From Candidatus Pacearchaeota archaeon CG10_big_fil_rev_8_21_14_0_10_35_13 (GTDB lineage Archaea > Nanobdellota > Nanobdellia > Pacearchaeales > GW2011-AR1), in contig PFDC01000144.1 of the NCBI GenBank assembly GCA_002763035.1, forward strand, positions 2,492-11,488: DNA of 8,997 nt, written 5' to 3'. Below are positions 6,660 through 8,997 of the stretch, one piece after another. The notes beneath the pieces were generated by a model that did not search any database, was not told the DNA's origin, and saw only the letters and a list, made by a program, of their open reading frames with translations. The position numbers were made by a program, and so were the translations under genes. How positions within the stretch are numbered: the stretch's first letter is position 1; each line of letters opens with the position of its first letter.

Positions 6660-6668
6660 ATTTATAAA
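6660..6668 (-). promoter_or_regulatory. TATA box of the 143-aa orphan
   Basis: The minus strand reads TTTATAAAT, the best TATA box in the window, centred 25 nt before ATG 6639. It is too close (about 7 nt) to GTG 6657, which rules against that longer start. Confidence 0.65.
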
Positions 6669-6687
6669 ACTATCAAACGATGATAAA

Positions 6688-6695
6688 CTATAACA
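6688..6695 (+). promoter_or_regulatory. Putative TATA box of the aRF1 transcript
   Basis: CTATAACA is centred about 24 nt before position 6715, the first of four repeated ATG starts, and about 200 nt before the true aRF1 start. The mRNA would begin at the first mini-ORF. Sequences about 25 nt before ATG 6891 (ATAAGTAAA) are poorer matches, but a second weak promoter there cannot be excluded. Confidence 0.4.
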
Positions 6696-6713
6696 AAAAT
6701 AACAAAAAAACAC

Positions 6714-6803
6714 TATGGAAACACACAAAAAAATAATTAAGACAATAAGTAAAAGGAAGGTTGTCTAAATAAAATGGAAACACACGAAAAAATAAAGCTT
6801 GAA
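6714..6803 (+). repeat. Perfect 90-bp direct repeat, copy 1 (aRF1 leader)
   Basis: Identical over 90 bases to 6831-6920; the copies are 117 bases apart with a 27-base spacer. The unit holds a 17-codon mini-ORF, a small hairpin (AGACAA 6740-6745 with TTGTCT 6761-6766, the purine run AGGAAGG in its loop), and a copy of the first ten codons of aRF1. Inside the unit the string ATGGAAACACAC occurs twice, 59 bases apart, and the following sequence shows diverged similarity (GGTTGTCTAAATA against GGTTATCCAAGTA), so an older 59-bp duplication probably preceded the 117-bp one. Confidence 0.95.
6715..6768 (+). other. Leader mini-ORF 1, 17 codons
   Basis: ATG at the predicted transcription start encodes METHKKIIKTISKRKVV and ends in TAA. 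It is not in the aRF1 frame. The next ATG follows 5 bases after the stop, which suits termination-reinitiation. Translation is unproven. Confidence 0.35.
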
Positions 6804-6830
6804 CAACCACAAAGATGGTTATCCAAGTAG
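6774..6830 (+). other. Leader mini-ORF 2, 18 codons, aRF1-like start ending in UAG
   Basis: Encodes METHEKIKLEQPQRWLSK; the first ten residues equal those of aRF1. It is in frame with aRF1 but stops at TAG (6828-6830), and further TAA codons lie in frame before 6891, so plain read-through could not yield an extended aRF1. The next ATG begins one base after the stop. Confidence 0.35.
6798..6827 (+). promoter_or_regulatory. Hairpin ending at the mini-ORF 2 stop codon
   Basis: CTTG (6798-6801) pairs with CAAG (6824-6827) and AACCA (6805-6809) with TGGTT (6816-6820), separated by a symmetric AAC/ATC internal loop and closed by loop CAAAGA. The stem ends directly before the UAG stop. It lies mostly in the spacer between the 90-bp repeats. 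Stability is modest; function is inference. Confidence 0.35.
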
Positions 6831-6920
6831 TATGGAAACACACAAAAAAATAATTAAGACAATAAGTAAAAGGAAGGTTGTCTAAATAAAATGGAAACAC
6901 ACGAAAAAATAAAGCTTGAA
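6831..6920 (+). repeat. Perfect 90-bp direct repeat, copy 2 (overlaps aRF1 start)
   Basis: The second copy overlaps the real start codon (6891) and first ten codons of aRF1. The sequence diverges from copy 1 exactly after codon 10: here the frame continues into the aRF1 N-terminal domain, in copy 1 it runs eight more codons to a TAG. Confidence 0.95.
6832..6885 (+). other. Leader mini-ORF 3, 17 codons
   Basis: An exact copy of mini-ORF 1 (same peptide, TAA stop), placed 117 bases downstream. Its stop is 5 bases before the aRF1 ATG at 6891, so reinitiation could carry ribosomes onto aRF1. It lacks a TATA box of its own. Confidence 0.35.
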
Positions 6921-8411
6921 GACTTCATAAAGAACCTAGAAAGCATTAAAGGACAACACACAGAATTAGTAACTGTGATGATACCAGCAGGATTCAACAT
7001 TAACTCAGTAACCAGACAATTAGAAGCAGAAAAAAGCACCGCAGCAAATATTAAGAGCAAAGCAACCCGTAAGAACGTAACAGACGCACTAGAAAGAATA
7101 ATAAGACATCTAAAATTAACCGATAAAACACCACCAAATGGGCTAGCACTGTTCTCAGGAAACACCTCTGACAACGAAGCAACAACAAACATGGAACTAT
7201 TCATACTAGAACCACCAAAACCACTAAATATCAGAATGTACCGATGCGATAAGGAATTTGTCCTAGATCCACTAAGAGAAATATTAGAAATCACAGAAGT
7301 ATATGGGCTATTAGTAATTGACAGAAAAGAAGCAACCATAGGACTACTAGAAGGAAAACAAATAAAAGTATTAAGACACCTAACCTCCGGAGTACCTAGC
7401 AAGATAAAAGCAGGAGGGCAATGCCTCTCACCAGACAAAACTATCATACAATTAAAAGATAAGACAAAAATATTAGGAAGCGTAGAAGTTGGCGACGAAA
7501 TTAAAGCTTATGATACTAAAACAAACAAGATAGTTATCACAAAATGCGTCAATATCTGGAAGAAGAAAAAGAAAAATTACCTAAATATCTTGATAGGTGA
7601 CTGTTGGAATATAATATGTTCAAAAGAACATTTATTCCTTAAAGAAGATTCTGACAATAAGATAATAGAAGTGCCAGCAACAGAATTATCGAAAGGTGAT
7701 TATTTGTTATCTCATGCTGATGGAAAATTAACAGAAATGAAGATTATTAATATAGAGAGGATGACTGAAGAGATAGAACTAATAGATATTGAGACTGAAA
7801 CAGGCAATTTTTTTGCTAATGGGATCCTAGTGCATAACTCCTCTCAACGTTTCCACAGAGTTACCGAAGGCATGGCAAAAGACTTCTTTAGAAGAATAGC
7901 AGAAAATATGAAAGAAGTATTCTTCGCATTAGCAGAAAGCGGAAAACTCAAAGGAATACTAATAGGAGGGCCAATACCAACAAAAGAAGAATTCTTAGAA
8001 CAAGGACAATTAGTAACAAAACTTAGAGAATTAGTATTAGGAATGAAGGACTTAGGATACACTGATGAACACGGACTAGAACTATTAGTAGAAGCAAGCG
8101 ACGAAATACTAGCAGAACAAGAAATGGTCCATGAAAACAAAATAATGGAAAGGTTTTTCGACACTTTAGGAAAAAAACCTGAAATGGCAGTTTACGGACT
8201 AGAACCAACAAAGAAAGCACTAGAATACGGAGCTGTAGAAACACTAATAATATCAAAGAAGTTAGATAAAAAAACTGCTGAAGAAATGGAAAAGAAAGGA
8301 GAAAGCATAAGCTCAAAAATAGAATACGTAAGCGACGAAAATCATGACGGACAACAATTCCTAAACATGACCAAAGGAATAGCAGGAATACTAAGATTTA
8401 GAATACAATAA
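6891..8411 (+). CDS. prf1: Archaeal peptide chain release factor 1 (aRF1) with in-frame intein
   Basis: Recognises all three stop codons in the ribosomal A site and triggers peptidyl-tRNA hydrolysis. The 506-residue precursor holds an intein at 178-316; removal leaves 367 residues. Domain 1 has NIKS (53-56) and the YxCxxxF motif (Y117-C119-F123) for stop-codon reading. GGQ is at 175-177, at the very end of the N-extein; the C-extein continues SSQRF, restoring GGQSSQRF. GGPIPTKEEFL (359-369) and the C-terminal GIAGILRFR match the family. Domain 3 is short: after GAVETLIIS (447-455) the zinc-binding CxxC minidomain of most aRF1 proteins is absent. The start at 6891 gives the expected short lead before the first helix, but its 176-nt leader repeats the same start three times. 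The stop is TAA. The unspliced protein should be inactive because the GGQ loop is interrupted. Confidence 0.95.
   Translation: METHEKIKLEDFIKNLESIKGQHTELVTVMIPAGFNINSVTRQLEAEKSTAANIKSKATRKNVTDALERIIRHLKLTDKTPPNGLALFSGNTSDNEATTNMELFILEPPKPLNIRMYRCDKEFVLDPLREILEITEVYGLLVIDRKEATIGLLEGKQIKVLRHLTSGVPSKIKAGGQCLSPDKTIIQLKDKTKILGSVEVGDEIKAYDTKTNKIVITKCVNIWKKKKKNYLNILIGDCWNIICSKEHLFLKEDSDNKIIEVPATELSKGDYLLSHADGKLTEMKIINIERMTEEIELIDIETETGNFFANGILVHNSSQRFHRVTEGMAKDFFRRIAENMKEVFFALAESGKLKGILIGGPIPTKEEFLEQGQLVTKLRELVLGMKDLGYTDEHGLELLVEASDEILAEQEMVHENKIMERFFDTLGKKPEMAVYGLEPTKKALEYGAVETLIISKKLDKKTAEEMEKKGESISSKIEYVSDENHDGQQFLNMTKGIAGILRFRIQ
7422..7838 (+). mobile_element. Mini-intein in aRF1, inserted after GGQ (139 aa)
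   Basis: Protein splicing element that excises itself and joins the flanks. Block A starts at C178 (CLSPDKTIIQL); block B is around C-S-K-E-H247, with Ser in place of the usual Thr of TxxH; block F is IELIDIETETGNFFANG with D299, Gly305 at the usual His position; block G is NGILVHN with H315 and terminal N316. The +1 nucleophile is Ser317. All residues for standard splicing (Cys1, block B His, penultimate His, Asn, Ser+1) are present. At 139 residues it is splicing domain only; no LAGLIDADG or HNH nuclease segment fits, so it cannot home by itself. Codon choice changes at the borders: more T and G at third positions than in the A/C-ending exteins, which suggests a different origin. Confidence 0.93.
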
Positions 8412-8432
8412 AATTATCAAATAATACGCGAT

Positions 8433-8470
8433 GCTTGATGAGACAGCATGATGATGGGTTCTGATTAAGC
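8433..8470 (+). ncRNA. Possible k-turn / box C/D-like RNA element
   Basis: GCTT (8433-8436) can pair with AAGC (8467-8470). Just inside lie TGATGA (8436-8441, box C-like) and CTGA (8461-8464, box D-like), the arrangement bound by L7Ae in archaeal box C/D RNAs. The interior is only 19 bases, too short for two normal guides with D'/C' boxes. ATGCT and AGCAT (8431-8435, 8446-8450) give an alternative small hairpin. It follows the aRF1 stop by 21 bases and could act in the 3' end. Weak candidate only. Confidence 0.2.
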
Positions 8471-8487
8471 TAATACGCCTATTAATC

Positions 8488-8997
8488 TTATCTTAACTTC
8501 CTCAACTCATCAATGATGAATGACTTCTTAACCTTAAACTCTTTAGGAGTAAAGCCTAAAGCATTATAATCACTAAAACTTCTAATAATGGCTATTAACT
8601 CATCAAGATAACCAATAATAGAATGTTTCTTAAGAATAGAATAATAATCACTAAAGTTAATTCCTGCAAAGAACAGCAGAGAAATAATATCAATCTTATC
8701 CTTTTCTCCCTTAACAGAATTCTTACGGTCACTAAAAGCTCCCTGTTTCAGAACAATTAGTGCTTCTGGAGAAACAACATTAAAGCCATCAATAACTCTT
8801 TTATAATCCTTAAGGTTTTCTGGAGGAATGGCTAATTCAGAATAATGCTCCGTGTAAATATCAACGTCAATATCACCTTTCTTAATTTGGTATTTCCTTA
8901 ATGAATCATTCTTAGAGAATGAAGGCTCTGACTTCAGATTCTGAAGCTCATCAATACTAACAACAATATCAACGTCTTTAGATTTTTGCTGCTTAGA
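8488..8997 (-). CDS. Nucleotidyltransferase-like protein (partial, N terminus outside window)
   Basis: 169 codons of an open frame that enters from the right edge and ends at TAA 8488-8490. The visible start, SKDVDIVVSIDEL, fits the D-x-D metal-binding strand of polymerase-beta-type nucleotidyltransferases; the Gly-Ser part of the motif would lie just outside. GDIDVDIY about 30 residues later supplies the third acidic strand. Further on come VVSPEALIVLKQGAF, a DRKNSVKGEKDKIDI segment and a helical C terminus, an order seen in DUF6036/AbiEii-like minimal nucleotidyltransferases with a SPE...LxxLK helix. Such proteins are often toxin-antitoxin or tRNA-modifying enzymes, but the substrate here is unknown and the neighbour that could decide it is outside. 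Codons end in T far more often than in valS and aRF1. It converges on aRF1. Confidence 0.7.
   Translation of the reverse strand, partial: SKQQKSKDVDIVVSIDELQNLKSEPSFSKNDSLRKYQIKKGDIDVDIYTEHYSELAIPPENLKDYKRVIDGFNVVSPEALIVLKQGAFSDRKNSVKGEKDKIDIISLLFFAGINFSDYYSILKKHSIIGYLDELIAIIRSFSDYNALGFTPKEFKVKKSFIIDELRKLR

Noticed and set aside
6774..6890. N-terminally extended aRF1 by UAG read-through or suppression at 6828
   Set aside because: The frame contains two more TAA codons between 6830 and 6891, so reading through UAG alone would not produce it.
6715..6911. CRISPR-like array (four similar strings at 58-59 bp spacing)
   Set aside because: The intervals are not unique (the first and third are identical), the repeated string begins with the start codon of a real gene, and no cas gene is present. 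Tandem duplication of the gene start explains it.
6854..7447. Long minus-strand frame of 197 codons
   Set aside because: Antisense shadow of the aRF1 N-terminal half: Ser/Phe/Leu-rich, no promoter or family resemblance.
7422..7838. Homing endonuclease inside the intein
   Set aside because: Only 139 residues, and blocks B and F are joined by a stretch too short for a LAGLIDADG or HNH domain; no such motif is seen.
7844..8316. Minus-strand frames opposite the aRF1 C-terminal half
   Set aside because: Shadows of an A-rich coding strand; Phe-, Ser- and Leu-rich translations without any recognisable domain.

Overview
The window looks like part of a small-genome, AT-rich archaeon, most likely a DPANN lineage (Woesearchaeota/Pacearchaeota-like). 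Evidence: an archaeal-type valyl-tRNA synthetase, an archaeal class I release factor (aRF1) with NIKS, YxCxxxF and GGQ motifs, a TATA-like box centred about 24-26 nt before most first genes (leaderless transcription), and signal-peptide proteins with a C-terminal membrane anchor. The lineage call is inference; no marker RNA is present.

Layout. 1-715: the tail of an unidentified gene, then an integral membrane protein of the dolichol kinase/CTP-dependent kinase type. 752-1057 (minus): a small orphan gene. 1094-1204 (minus): a decayed C-terminal fragment of a second endonuclease III gene, followed by about 250 bases without a gene but with a strong inverted repeat. 1463-2713: a two-gene unit for a secreted beta-rich protein and a membrane-anchored surface protein, one base apart. 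2779-3778 (minus): a complete endonuclease III without the usual iron-sulfur cysteines, and a small NTF2-like orphan. 3839-6199: valS, divergent from the orphan through two adjacent TATA boxes. 6208-6639 (minus): a second orphan. 6688-8411: the aRF1 gene with its unusual leader. 8488-8997 (minus): a nucleotidyltransferase-like gene that runs off the edge.

The most interesting locus is aRF1. A 139-residue mini-intein interrupts it exactly after the catalytic GGQ tripeptide. Its leader holds a perfect 90-bp direct repeat that duplicates the gene's own start, giving four copies of the same start sequence 58-59 bp apart. The first three open short reading frames of 17, 18 and 17 codons that end in UAA, UAG and UAA a few bases before the next start. 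The only convincing TATA box sits 24 nt before the first of them, not before the real start. Because the product itself terminates translation, this could be a release-factor-sensitive leader, though a chance tandem duplication or an assembly error would give the same picture. Valyl-tRNA synthetase and aRF1 are translation genes; the remaining genes show no shared pathway with them.
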